Below are positions 41,231 through 48,928 of a stretch of DNA of 64,000 nt, piece by piece (position 1 is the first letter of the stretch; each line of letters opens with the position of its first letter). The position numbers and the translations under genes are program-made. The stretch lies in contig NZ_JBNCNS010000001.1 of assembly GCF_049847105.1 (NCBI RefSeq), positions 372,001-436,000 of the forward strand. The letters run 5' to 3'. The notes beneath the pieces were generated by a model. That model was not told where the DNA came from, did no database searches, and saw only the letters and a list, made by a program, of their open reading frames with translations. The DNA comes from Gordonia sp049847105 (GTDB taxonomy: Bacteria > Actinomycetota > Actinomycetes > Mycobacteriales > Mycobacteriaceae).

Positions 41231-42198
41231 GGTGCCACCGACTCCCTGGGCGTCATCGACTCCGCCATGCCACCGAACAACCCGGTCAGGCCGTGTCGCC
41301 CGAGCCGGTGGGTGAGCGCCTCACCCGTTGCCGAGAGACCGAGCGGCAGCCGGCGCAGCGGAAGGCTGTGGCGTGACAACCAGGACAGCGTGGTCTCGTC
41401 ACAGAAGCCGGTGGCGCCGTGCAGTTGATGCGCGATGCGGAACACGGTGTCGGCGGCCTCGATGGCTGCCAGACGTAACGCGAGGGCGTCGTCGATGGCC
41501 TCCGGGTGGCCCGACTCGATGCTCCAGAGCGCGTACTTCGCCAGGACCTCGACGCCGGCGCGCTCCACTTCGGCGTCGGTGAGCTGGAACTGGACCCCTT
41601 GCAGCTTTGCCAACGGCCGACCGAACTGCTCCCGCAGGAGAACATGACTGCGGGTGAGTTCCATTGCGCGATCGAGCATCCCGAGCAGGGTCCAGATCGG
41701 CAGGGTGAGTCCGATTGCGATGTCAGCTGTTCCGCCGTCGTCGAGCGGGTCCAGGACCAACCCGGTGACGAACCCCGAGGTGCGCGGCGATCGTTCCGCC
41801 GACCGCGCGAGCGCGAGGCTCCTCCGCCCGGACAGGGTCACCGTCGCCAGCCGGAGGTCGAGATCGGCAACCGCCGCCGCGGGATCGTGATCGGACACCA
41901 CCACGAGCCCGTCCACCTCGAGATCCTTCGGCCGCGCCAGCCGTTCGGCGATCGGGTACGGAACGACCCAGTATCCGGCGCTACGACAGAGCGCGGCCGC
42001 GGCCTCGAGTTCGTCGGCGTCACCACGAGGATCGAGCTCCCAGGCCCCGAGTCCGGCGAGAACGGGCTCCAGGACCGCCGAACGCCGTCGTGGATCACGC
42101 TCCGCATCCTCGACGATCCGGTCACCGCCTGCGGACGCGAAGGCTCCCAGTGCAGCAACGCCGTAGTCGATCGCCTCGGTGCTCAGGTCGATGTTCAC
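41227..42198 (-). CDS. Acyl-CoA dehydrogenase, small partner subunit (pair 2)
   Basis: A 323-residue, strongly divergent acyl-CoA dehydrogenase homologue. The C-terminal domain retains LREQFGRPLAKLQGVQFQLTD and a HQLHGATGFCDE segment, but the N-terminal and beta domains are short. It fits the small partner of a heteromeric enzyme with the large subunit at 42195, overlapping it by 4 nt. As in pair 1, the small subunit is encoded downstream of the large one. Confidence 0.83.
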   Translation of the reverse strand: MNIDLSTEAIDYGVAALGAFASAGGDRIVEDAERDPRRRSAVLEPVLAGLGAWELDPRGDADELEAAAALCRSAGYWVVPYPIAERLARPKDLEVDGLVVVSDHDPAAAVADLDLRLATVTLSGRRSLALARSAERSPRTSGFVTGLVLDPLDDGGTADIAIGLTLPIWTLLGMLDRAMELTRSHVLLREQFGRPLAKLQGVQFQLTDAEVERAGVEVLAKYALWSIESGHPEAIDDALALRLAAIEAADTVFRIAHQLHGATGFCDETTLSWLSRHSLPLRRLPLGLSATGEALTHRLGRHGLTGLFGGMAESMTPRESVAP

Positions 42199-43349
42199 GA
42201 GGCCGCCACCAGATCGCGGGCCAACAGGATTCGCTGCATCTCGATACTCCCCGACGACACGGTCGCCGCCTGCGAGTAGCTCCAGTGATCCTCGACATCG
42301 AGGCGGAATCGTTCGGCCCCCGGGTCACCCGCCGTGTACGAGGCGATCTCCGCGAGGACATCCGCGCTCGACTGGTCCAGGGTGGTGACCGCGATCCGGT
42401 AGAGCGCGGAGTCGCCCGGGCGTACCCGCCCCTCGGCCTGCATCGACACCACCCGGTATGCGAGCAGACGAGCCCGACGACATCGCACCAACTCCCGGGC
42501 CCAACGCGTCCGGAGACCGGACGGCAGCGCCTCCCAGCGATCGCCGAGCACCTCGGGCGCCTGCTGCAGCAAGAGCTCACATCGCGCATAGCGGGCGATG
42601 CCCACCCGCTCGAAGGACAGCACTTCCTGTACCACCGACCAGCCGTCGTCGACGGTGCCCAGGACGTTGGCCTCGGTCACCTGGAGTTCGTCGAAGAAGA
42701 CCTCGTTGAGGTGATGCGGCCCCAGCATCGAGCGGATCGGTCGGACCTCGATGGCCGGGTCGGACATGGGGACCAGGAACACCGTCAGACCCTGCTGTCT
42801 GCGCTCCCCGGTCGAGGTCCGCGCCAACAGGAAGCACCACTGCGCCATCGTGGCGTACGACGTCCAGATCTTCTGGCCGGAGATCCGCCAACCGTCGCCT
42901 TCTCGTCGAGCCGCCGTCCGCAGCGACGCCAGGTCGGATCCCGACCCCGGCTCGCTGAAGCCCTGACACCAGATGACCTCACCTCGGGCAATCGGCGGCA
43001 GGTGCTGTCGCTGCTGTTCCGCGGTGCCGTGTCGCATGATCGTGGGTCCCACCCAGTTGACGCCCATGTATTGGGCACCCCGTGGCTCGTGGTGGGCCCA
43101 CATCTCCTCGCGGACGACGGTCTGCTCCCACACCGAGGCTCCCCGGCCACCGAACTCTTCCGGCCACGCCAGACACAGCAACCCGCGATCGGCCAGGAAT
43201 CGGCAGAAGTCCTGGGCGACGTCGAGGTCTTCCGGATCGTCGGTGAATGCACCACGGAAATCGGCCGGCACGCGCTGTGCGATCAGTGAGCGCAACTCGT
43301 CACGAAGTCCGGCCGCCGCTTCGCCCATCGTGAAGTCCATGCGGGGCAC
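42195..43349 (-). CDS. Acyl-CoA dehydrogenase, large subunit (pair 2)
   Basis: A 384-residue acyl-CoA dehydrogenase with CQGFSEPGSGSDLASL and the closing SSGSIEMQRILLARDL. The medium-chain-type catalytic Glu position is Ser, so as in pair 1 the active-site base is non-canonical. It is the first gene of the operon. GTG 43349 is preferred since a TATGAT -10 box on the minus strand (43364-43359) lies 9 nt before it and no ribosome site is seen; ATG 43340 is an in-frame alternative. Operator site D lies immediately upstream. Confidence 0.88.
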   Translation of the reverse strand: MPRMDFTMGEAAAGLRDELRSLIAQRVPADFRGAFTDDPEDLDVAQDFCRFLADRGLLCLAWPEEFGGRGASVWEQTVVREEMWAHHEPRGAQYMGVNWVGPTIMRHGTAEQQRQHLPPIARGEVIWCQGFSEPGSGSDLASLRTAARREGDGWRISGQKIWTSYATMAQWCFLLARTSTGERRQQGLTVFLVPMSDPAIEVRPIRSMLGPHHLNEVFFDELQVTEANVLGTVDDGWSVVQEVLSFERVGIARYARCELLLQQAPEVLGDRWEALPSGLRTRWARELVRCRRARLLAYRVVSMQAEGRVRPGDSALYRIAVTTLDQSSADVLAEIASYTAGDPGAERFRLDVEDHWSYSQAATVSSGSIEMQRILLARDLVAAS

Positions 43350-43365
43350 ATTACTTCAATCATAA

Positions 43366-43383
43366 CAAGGATTGGAATACTTG
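43366..43383. promoter_or_regulatory. Island operator, site D (divergent acyl-CoA dehydrogenase / gntR promoters)
   Basis: CAAGGATTGGAATACTTG matches site A at 16 of 18 positions. It abuts the TATGAT -10 box of the minus-strand dehydrogenase operon (43364-43359) and lies 26 nt before the TAGACT -10 box (43409-43414) of the regulator gene. It therefore can serve for autoregulation of the GntR gene. Confidence 0.7.
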
Positions 43384-43421
43384 AATGGTAAAGATGTCAT
43401 CGTGTGGATAGACTCGACCGC

Positions 43422-43445
43422 ATGAACGAATCGCGGCGCGCGTGA
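43422..43445 (+). CDS. Candidate leaderless upstream mini-ORF (7 codons) before gntR
   Basis: ATG 43422 opens a 7-codon frame (MNESRRA) whose TGA (43443-43445) overlaps the GTG start (43442) of the regulator. The -10 box TAGACT ends 7 nt before this ATG, the spacing expected for a leaderless mRNA. Ribosomes finishing the mini-ORF would be placed at the GTG, giving translational coupling. Expression is inferred from position only. Confidence 0.35.
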   Translation: MNESRRA

Positions 43446-44245
43446 CGACGATGAGGAACCGTCGTGTTCCGCAACGGCGGATCGCCGAGACCGTCGCTGC
43501 CGAGCTCCGCGATCTCATCCTGGACGTCGACGACTACCGACTGCCAACGCAGGAGCAACTCGTCAAGGATTTCGGGGTCAGCTATCCCTCGATCCGAGAG
43601 GCCTTGAGAATACTGGAGACCGAGGGCCTGGTGACGGTCCGACGCGGCAATGTCGGCGGCGCCGACGTCCACCGCCCGGACGAGACCTCGGCCGCCTACC
43701 ATCTCGGACTCTCGCTTCAGGCCGGAAGGGTCACGCTCCGCGATCTGGCGGACGGTCTCCGGATGCTCGAACCACTGTGCGCGGCCGAGTGTGCCAAGCG
43801 ATCCGATCGCGCGGAGGTGGTGGTCCCGGCACTCACCGCTGCGATCGACTCGTCCATCGGCCTGGTCACCGACGGCGTGGAGTTCACCCACACCGCTCGC
43901 GATTTCCACGATCTGGTCGTCTCGTTCGCGCCGAACGCGACCATCCGTTACGCCGTCGGCAGCTATGTCGCACTGTGGTCGGCCCAGGAAGAGGCATGGG
44001 CCGAGGCCCGCACCCGGCACGGCGAGTACCCCTCACAGCTCGAGGCCGAGGAGGCCGTTCGCGCCCACCGCCGGCTGGTCGACGAGATCGCGGCCGGAAA
44101 CGCCGCCGAGGCCGAACGCCTCGCGCGTGCCCACCTGGCCGCCACCCAGGCGCTGGTGCTCGAGCGCTACGGCGACCGGATCGTGAACGCGTCGGCGGCG
44201 ATGTCGCGGCAGGCCGTCCACTCGGGACGCAAGTCACGGATCTAG
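43442..44245 (+). CDS. GntR-family (FadR/FCD-type) regulator of the island
   Basis: A 267-residue regulator: winged HTH at about residues 10-75 (LPTQEQLVKDFGVSYPSIREALRILETEGLV) and an all-helical FCD ligand domain at about 85-240, with FHDLVVSFAPN and other histidines of the usual metal site. FCD regulators of catabolic operons usually act as repressors released by an acyl-CoA or organic acid. It is divergent from the dehydrogenase operon, with site D between, and four matching motifs stand before every transcription unit of the island. GTG 43442 is chosen; ATG 43451 is in frame. Confidence 0.9.
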   Translation: MTTMRNRRVPQRRIAETVAAELRDLILDVDDYRLPTQEQLVKDFGVSYPSIREALRILETEGLVTVRRGNVGGADVHRPDETSAAYHLGLSLQAGRVTLRDLADGLRMLEPLCAAECAKRSDRAEVVVPALTAAIDSSIGLVTDGVEFTHTARDFHDLVVSFAPNATIRYAVGSYVALWSAQEEAWAEARTRHGEYPSQLEAEEAVRAHRRLVDEIAAGNAAEAERLARAHLAATQALVLERYGDRIVNASAAMSRQAVHSGRKSRI

Positions 44246-44267
44246 GACCACAACTACTCGCCCACGC

Positions 44268-44303
44268 CCGGTGCCGCCGTCGATGAACCGACAGCGGCAC
44301 CGG
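44268..44303. terminator. Hairpin between convergent gntR and MFS genes
   Basis: CCGGTGCCGC (44268-44277) pairs with GCGGCACCGG (44294-44303) across a 16-nt loop. It lies between two convergent genes and separates the GntR island from the MarR cluster. Confidence 0.6.
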
Positions 44304-44335
44304 ATTCTTCGCCCGCTCGGCGGCGGGCCACGCGG

Positions 44336-46042
44336 TCAGTGATCCGCAGCGTGTTGTTCGTCGGCGAACACGTTGTGGTGCGGACGCCCACCCAGCAGTG
44401 CAGCCGCGATCACCGCGGCCAGGATGGCGGCGATGCCACACACCAGGTAACCGATCGCGTAGCCATTGGACAGCGCGTGGAAGGCGACGTCCTTGATCGG
44501 GTTCAGCGGGTGGGTCGAACCGTCGGGCATGGTCACCGTCGAGGGCACGCCGTTCGCCCCGATCGGACCGGAGTTCACCGCGTTCACCGCTCCTTGCAAC
44601 TCCGCCTGCGCCGGTGCCGGCGCGTTCTGCGGCGATGCGTTGAACGCATCGAGAGCGGACGTCAGTTGCGGCGAGGCCGCGACGTTGCGGCCGATCTCCG
44701 AGGCGGCGCGGGTCAGCGCTATCGCGCCGATCACCGACGGCCCCAAGGTCAGACCGAAGTCACGGATCATGCTGGTCATGCCGCTGGCCATACCTGCCTT
44801 CGACGTCGGGACGCTGTTGACCGAGACCGACGTGATCGAGGTGACCGCGAGTTTGAATCCGGCACCGATCACCAGCAGCGGGAAGGCAATCGCGGCGATG
44901 GACAAGTTGGTCGCCGGGATCAGCGCGAGCGCCACATCCCCGACGCCGATCAAGGCTGCACCGACGGCCAGGATCCAGCCCGGATTGTAGTGCTGCAACA
45001 AACGGGAACTGACCGGGAAGAGGATCACACCCATGATGTTCAGGCACACAAAGCCAACGGAGGTCATCAGCGGCGAATAGCCTTGGATCGCCGAGAGCCG
45101 GATGCTCGTGGCGTACGCGGTCCCCAGGTAAGCGAACATCGACAGCACGGTCACGATCGCGGTGACCACGAAGACACGGTTGGCGAAGAGATCCAGCTGG
45201 ACCAACGGCTGGGCGGTCCGCCGCTCGATGAAGACGAACGCGGCCAGGAACACGACTGCGGCCACAAAACTGCCGACCACCAGCGGTGAACTCCAGTCCC
45301 CTTCGGAGCCTTGGATGACACCGAACACCAGAGCGAACAGGCCGATGGCGACGGTGACCTGGCCCGGGATGTCCAGCGACCGCCCCTTGGGCGACGACGA
45401 GTTCCTGGCGAACGCCAGGGTGATCACCGTGCTGATGGCGCCGAGGACGGCGAGTCCCAGGAAACCGTAACGCCAGCTTGCGTTCTCGCCACCGCCATGG
45501 GGCAACTCGGCCAACACACCGGCCATCACCGGGGAGATGAATCCACCGGCCGTCAGCGCCGCGGCCCAGATCGAGATCGACTTGGAGCGCTCCTTCACGG
45601 TGTGGGTACCGGCGGCGAGCATCGCGACCGAGGTCGGGAACAGTGCTGCGGCACCGATACCGCCGATGACCTGCCCGCCGAACAGGAAGGTCATCTGCAC
45701 CGCGTGCGACCCGTCGGTCGGCGTGAGGTATGCCAACAACATGCCGAGGGTCACCAGCGCTGATCCGATCGCCAACAGTCGCTTGCGACCGAAGAGATCC
45801 CCCAGGACACCACAGCTGAGCTCCAGCAGGGTGATCGGAACCAGGAACGCCGCCGAGACCCAGGTGAGCTGGGCCGAGGTGGTGTCGAGGTCAAGTTGGA
45901 TCATGCCGTTCAGCACGGCGGGGATCGACAAGCCGATCTGGGCCACCATCACGGCGACAACGCTGGCGAGAAGGGTGCCGCCCGTAAGTCGATGGTTCAT
46001 TCCCGACGACGGCACGGCCGGGTCCACGTCAATTGCGCTCAT
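44336..46042 (-). CDS. DHA2-type MFS transporter of the MarR cluster
   Basis: A 568-residue 14-helix MFS transporter (EmrB/QacA type): GVLGDLFGRKRLL as motif A, GGIGAAALFPTSVAML and a large soluble loop before the last helix (about residues 465-535, Ala/Pro/Asn-rich). It may export a toxic intermediate or import the cluster's substrate. ATG 46042 is chosen; TTG 46054 is in frame. The degenerate MarR-type palindrome at 46070-46094 lies 28 nt upstream. It is downstream of marR in the same direction. Confidence 0.88.
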   Translation of the reverse strand: MSAIDVDPAVPSSGMNHRLTGGTLLASVVAVMVAQIGLSIPAVLNGMIQLDLDTTSAQLTWVSAAFLVPITLLELSCGVLGDLFGRKRLLAIGSALVTLGMLLAYLTPTDGSHAVQMTFLFGGQVIGGIGAAALFPTSVAMLAAGTHTVKERSKSISIWAAALTAGGFISPVMAGVLAELPHGGGENASWRYGFLGLAVLGAISTVITLAFARNSSSPKGRSLDIPGQVTVAIGLFALVFGVIQGSEGDWSSPLVVGSFVAAVVFLAAFVFIERRTAQPLVQLDLFANRVFVVTAIVTVLSMFAYLGTAYATSIRLSAIQGYSPLMTSVGFVCLNIMGVILFPVSSRLLQHYNPGWILAVGAALIGVGDVALALIPATNLSIAAIAFPLLVIGAGFKLAVTSITSVSVNSVPTSKAGMASGMTSMIRDFGLTLGPSVIGAIALTRAASEIGRNVAASPQLTSALDAFNASPQNAPAPAQAELQGAVNAVNSGPIGANGVPSTVTMPDGSTHPLNPIKDVAFHALSNGYAIGYLVCGIAAILAAVIAAALLGGRPHHNVFADEQHAADH

Positions 46043-46069
46043 GTCATGAATCAAATCACAAAGGAAGCC

Positions 46070-46094
46070 TGATTAACAGGTTTCCTGATTATTA
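46070..46094. promoter_or_regulatory. Degenerate copy of the MarR-cluster palindrome, before the MFS gene
   Basis: The right arm CCTGATTATTA (46084-46094) and centre TTT are identical to the perfect palindrome at 52653-52677; the left arm (46070-46080) keeps 8 of 11 bases. It lies between the marR stop (46112) and the MFS start. Control by the MarR protein is inferred. Confidence 0.6.
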
Positions 46095-46111
46095 CTCTGG
46101 GGTAGTAACTC

Positions 46112-46537
46112 TCAGTCCACGAGATTCTTGCGACAGCTCTGCAACACGTCGCCGAACTGGGCGGTGGCCTTCGCGTCCATCCCGTGCACCATCCGCGTTT
46201 GCACCGCCGTCACCGGCCCACGGCAGGCATCCAGAAGTGCCAGACCGTCTGCAGTCAACGACAACACCAGTCGTCGTCGATCGGCCGGATCCCGGTGCCG
46301 CTCGATCAGACCGCGATCCACCAACGGAGCCACCACGTCTGACATGCTCTGCGCGGTCACGAACGAGTTGCGCGCCAGATGCGCCGAGGTCATGCCGGGG
46401 TCCCGTTCTAGCACCGTCATCGCGGTGTACTGCGACGTGGTCAGGCCCTGCGGCTTGAGCACGTCGTCCAATTGCGCTCGAATCGCCAACTCGACTTGCT
46501 TGACCATGTAGAGCAGCGTGGGTTGGTGACGCGTCAT
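46112..46537 (-). CDS. MarR family transcriptional regulator
   Basis: A 141-residue winged-helix regulator: LTTSQYTAMTVLERDPGMTSAHLARNSFVTAQSMSDVV spans the DNA-binding region, and the wing has DPADRRRLVLSLT, the MarR signature. It probably represses the surrounding genes until an aromatic acid or its CoA ester binds. ATG 46537 is given; GTG 46546 overlaps the preceding stop in a GTGA and is a strong alternative. Candidate operators are at 46070-46094 and 52653-52677, flanking the cluster's two promoter regions. Confidence 0.88.
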   Translation of the reverse strand: MTRHQPTLLYMVKQVELAIRAQLDDVLKPQGLTTSQYTAMTVLERDPGMTSAHLARNSFVTAQSMSDVVAPLVDRGLIERHRDPADRRRLVLSLTADGLALLDACRGPVTAVQTRMVHGMDAKATAQFGDVLQSCRKNLVD

Positions 46538-46542
46538 GGACG

Positions 46543-47430
46543 TCACCCTAAGCCAAGGACCTCCACGGCATTCGACTTGAGGATGTACTCGTGCCGCTCG
46601 GGTTTGATGCCCAAGTCGGCGAAGTCCGCCAGCCAACGCTCCGGGCTGATGAGCGGATAGTCGGTGCCGAAGAGGACCTTGCGATGCAGCATCCCGCCGG
46701 CGGCCCGGATGAGCTCGGGCGGGAAGTACTTCGGACGCCATCCGGACAAGTCGATGAACACGTTCGACTTGTGTGTGGTCATCGAGATGGCCTCGGCCTG
46801 CCAGGGCACCGAAGGATGCGCCAGGATCACTGTTAGGCCTGGAAAATCGGCGGCCACGTCGTCGAGCAGAAGTGGATTCGAGTAGCGCAACTTGATGCCG
46901 CGTCCCCCGGGCAGCCCCGCACCGATCCCGTTCTGCCCGGTGTGGAACAACGCCGGGACACCCAGGTCCTGCAGGGCAGACCACAAGGGCTGCAACGCCG
47001 GATCGGTGGGATCGAACGCCTGCAGGCTGGGGTGGAACTTGAATCCACGAACGCCATAGTCCTGCACCAGGCTCCGGGCTCGATCGATCGCTCTCTCCCC
47101 CTGCCGAGGATCCACCGAACCGAACGGGATCACCACGTCGGCCTCGTCCGCCGCACGGGTGGCGATCTCCTCACTGGAGATCGCCGGGCGGCCGAGTGCG
47201 GTGGTGGCGTCGACGGTGAAGACAACGGCGGCCATCCCCGCTGCCCGGTAGCGAGCCGCGATGTCCCCCACCGTCGGGGTCCGATTGTCTGAGCCCTTGA
47301 AGTACGCCTCGGAGGCATCCATCAGCATCGGGTCCAGGGATAGGTGACCATGGTCGTCTTGTTCGATGTGCACGTGCATGTCGATCGCGCTGATCGCGTC
47401 GAGGTCGATCTCGGGCTGGTAGCGAGTCAT
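46543..47430 (-). CDS. Amidohydrolase-family protein (ACMSD-like)
   Basis: A 295-residue metal-dependent TIM-barrel hydrolase/decarboxylase of the amidohydrolase 2 (ACMSD-like) group. Metal ligands are visible as DMHVH (HxH), FKFHPS, FHTG, LAHPS and GTDYP. Relatives decarboxylate or hydrolyse aromatic acids and ring-cleavage products. ATG 47430 overlaps the ligase stop by one base (TGATG); GTG 47433 is one codon further up. Its place between a CoA ligase and marR argues for a role in the same pathway. Confidence 0.87.
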   Translation of the reverse strand: MTRYQPEIDLDAISAIDMHVHIEQDDHGHLSLDPMLMDASEAYFKGSDNRTPTVGDIAARYRAAGMAAVVFTVDATTALGRPAISSEEIATRAADEADVVIPFGSVDPRQGERAIDRARSLVQDYGVRGFKFHPSLQAFDPTDPALQPLWSALQDLGVPALFHTGQNGIGAGLPGGRGIKLRYSNPLLLDDVAADFPGLTVILAHPSVPWQAEAISMTTHKSNVFIDLSGWRPKYFPPELIRAAGGMLHRKVLFGTDYPLISPERWLADFADLGIKPERHEYILKSNAVEVLGLG

Positions 47431-48926
47431 CACAATTCCTTCAATTTGGAGCGTTGGAGCTTGCCGGAAGCGTTGCGAGGCAGCTCATCACGGATGACCG
47501 TGGATCGCGGAAGCTTGTAGCGCGCTATCCGCCCGGCCAAGAATGCGAGCAATTGCTCGTGATCGAGAGAGGAGCCGGATCTGACTCGGACAAAGGCCCG
47601 GCCCACCTCGCCCCACTGCGCGTCCGACACGCCGACCACCGCGCACTCCAGGATGTCGGGGTGGTCATAGATGGCCTGTTCGACCTCTGCCGGATAGACG
47701 TTCTCACCGCCGGAGATGTACATGTCCTTGAGTCGGTCGACGATGTACACGAACCCGTCGTCGTCGACCACCGCCACGTCACCGGTGTGGATCCATCCAT
47801 CGTCGAAGGCCGCGGCGGTAGCGGTCTCGTTGCGCCAGTATCCAGGGCTGACGTTCGGGCCCTGTACCAACACCTCGCCCGGTTCACCCGCCGGCGCGGT
47901 GCGGCCGTCGGGATCGACCACCCGAACATCGCTGAAGAAGCAGGAGGTCCCTGCTGAGCCGAGTTTGCGCAGGCCATCCGCCTCGCGCAGCATCGTGGCC
48001 CCCGGCGAGGTCTCGGTCAGTCCGTAACCTTGAGTGATCCGGAGACCCCGGTCGACGTAGGTACGTAGCAACGCCTCGGGAATCGGTGCGCCACCGCTGA
48101 GTGCGATACGCAGCGTATGCAGGTCGGCAGTGCCGAAGGCGGGTTCCTCGGCCAGCGCCTGATACATCGACGTGACGCCGAACAGCATTGTCACGCCGCG
48201 ATTCGCGATCACCTCGATGGCGCGCGCAGGATCGAACTTGGCCTCCAGCAAGCAGGTTCCGCCTTTGAGGATCACCGGTAGCAACACCTGGTTCAGCGCT
48301 GCGGTGTGAAACATCGGGGCGGTGACCAGCGCGACCTCGTTGCTTCCCAGGTCCACATCGATCAACAGATTCAACACGTTCCAGATGACGTTGCCGTGAG
48401 TGAGCATGACGCCCTTGGGGCGTCCACTGGTACCTGAGGTGTACTGCAGCATGAAAAGATCGTCGTGTTCGATCGCCTCGTCGATCGGCGACTGATCCGC
48501 ATCCATCAACGGATCCATCGCCGTCGGGGTGTCGGACACAACTCGAACCTGAAGATCCAGGTCGCCGCCCTGCGCAGCCGCGACGGCTGCCGAGAACGAC
48601 TCCTGGTGCAGGAGTAGCCGGCTACCGCTGTCGGCAAGCACGTGGCGCAGCTCGGGCGCGGCCAGCCGGGTGTTCACCGGCAAGAACACCGCACCGAGCT
48701 GCGCCACCGCGAACAAGGTTTCGACAAAACCGACGCCGTTGAAGCCGAGGTAGGCAACTCGAACGCCGCGCCGCACGCCCAACCGCCGCAACCCGTGCGC
48801 GAGCGCGGTCACCCGTCGATCGAGTTCGGCGTAGGTCATCGCGGTGTCTCCGTCGGTCAGTGCTGTCGACGCCGGGGACATCCGGGCCCGACGTGTCACC
48901 CAGGAACCGAGACCCTGATCCATCAT
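47430..48926 (-). CDS. AMP-forming acyl/aryl-CoA ligase
   Basis: A 498-residue ANL-superfamily ligase: P-loop YTSGTSGRPKGVMLTHGN, adenine motif ITQGYGLTETSP, hinge VDRLKDMYISGGENVYP, and C-terminal Lys in NASGKLQR. It is closest in form to fatty-acyl or feruloyl/cinnamoyl-type ligases. It should activate the acid on which this cluster works. ATG 48926 is chosen, just after the stop of the dehydrogenase gene; upstream open frame is the shadow of that gene. Confidence 0.9.
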   Translation of the reverse strand: MMDQGLGSWVTRRARMSPASTALTDGDTAMTYAELDRRVTALAHGLRRLGVRRGVRVAYLGFNGVGFVETLFAVAQLGAVFLPVNTRLAAPELRHVLADSGSRLLLHQESFSAAVAAAQGGDLDLQVRVVSDTPTAMDPLMDADQSPIDEAIEHDDLFMLQYTSGTSGRPKGVMLTHGNVIWNVLNLLIDVDLGSNEVALVTAPMFHTAALNQVLLPVILKGGTCLLEAKFDPARAIEVIANRGVTMLFGVTSMYQALAEEPAFGTADLHTLRIALSGGAPIPEALLRTYVDRGLRITQGYGLTETSPGATMLREADGLRKLGSAGTSCFFSDVRVVDPDGRTAPAGEPGEVLVQGPNVSPGYWRNETATAAAFDDGWIHTGDVAVVDDDGFVYIVDRLKDMYISGGENVYPAEVEQAIYDHPDILECAVVGVSDAQWGEVGRAFVRVRSGSSLDHEQLLAFLAGRIARYKLPRSTVIRDELPRNASGKLQRSKLKEL

Positions 48927-48928
48927 CG

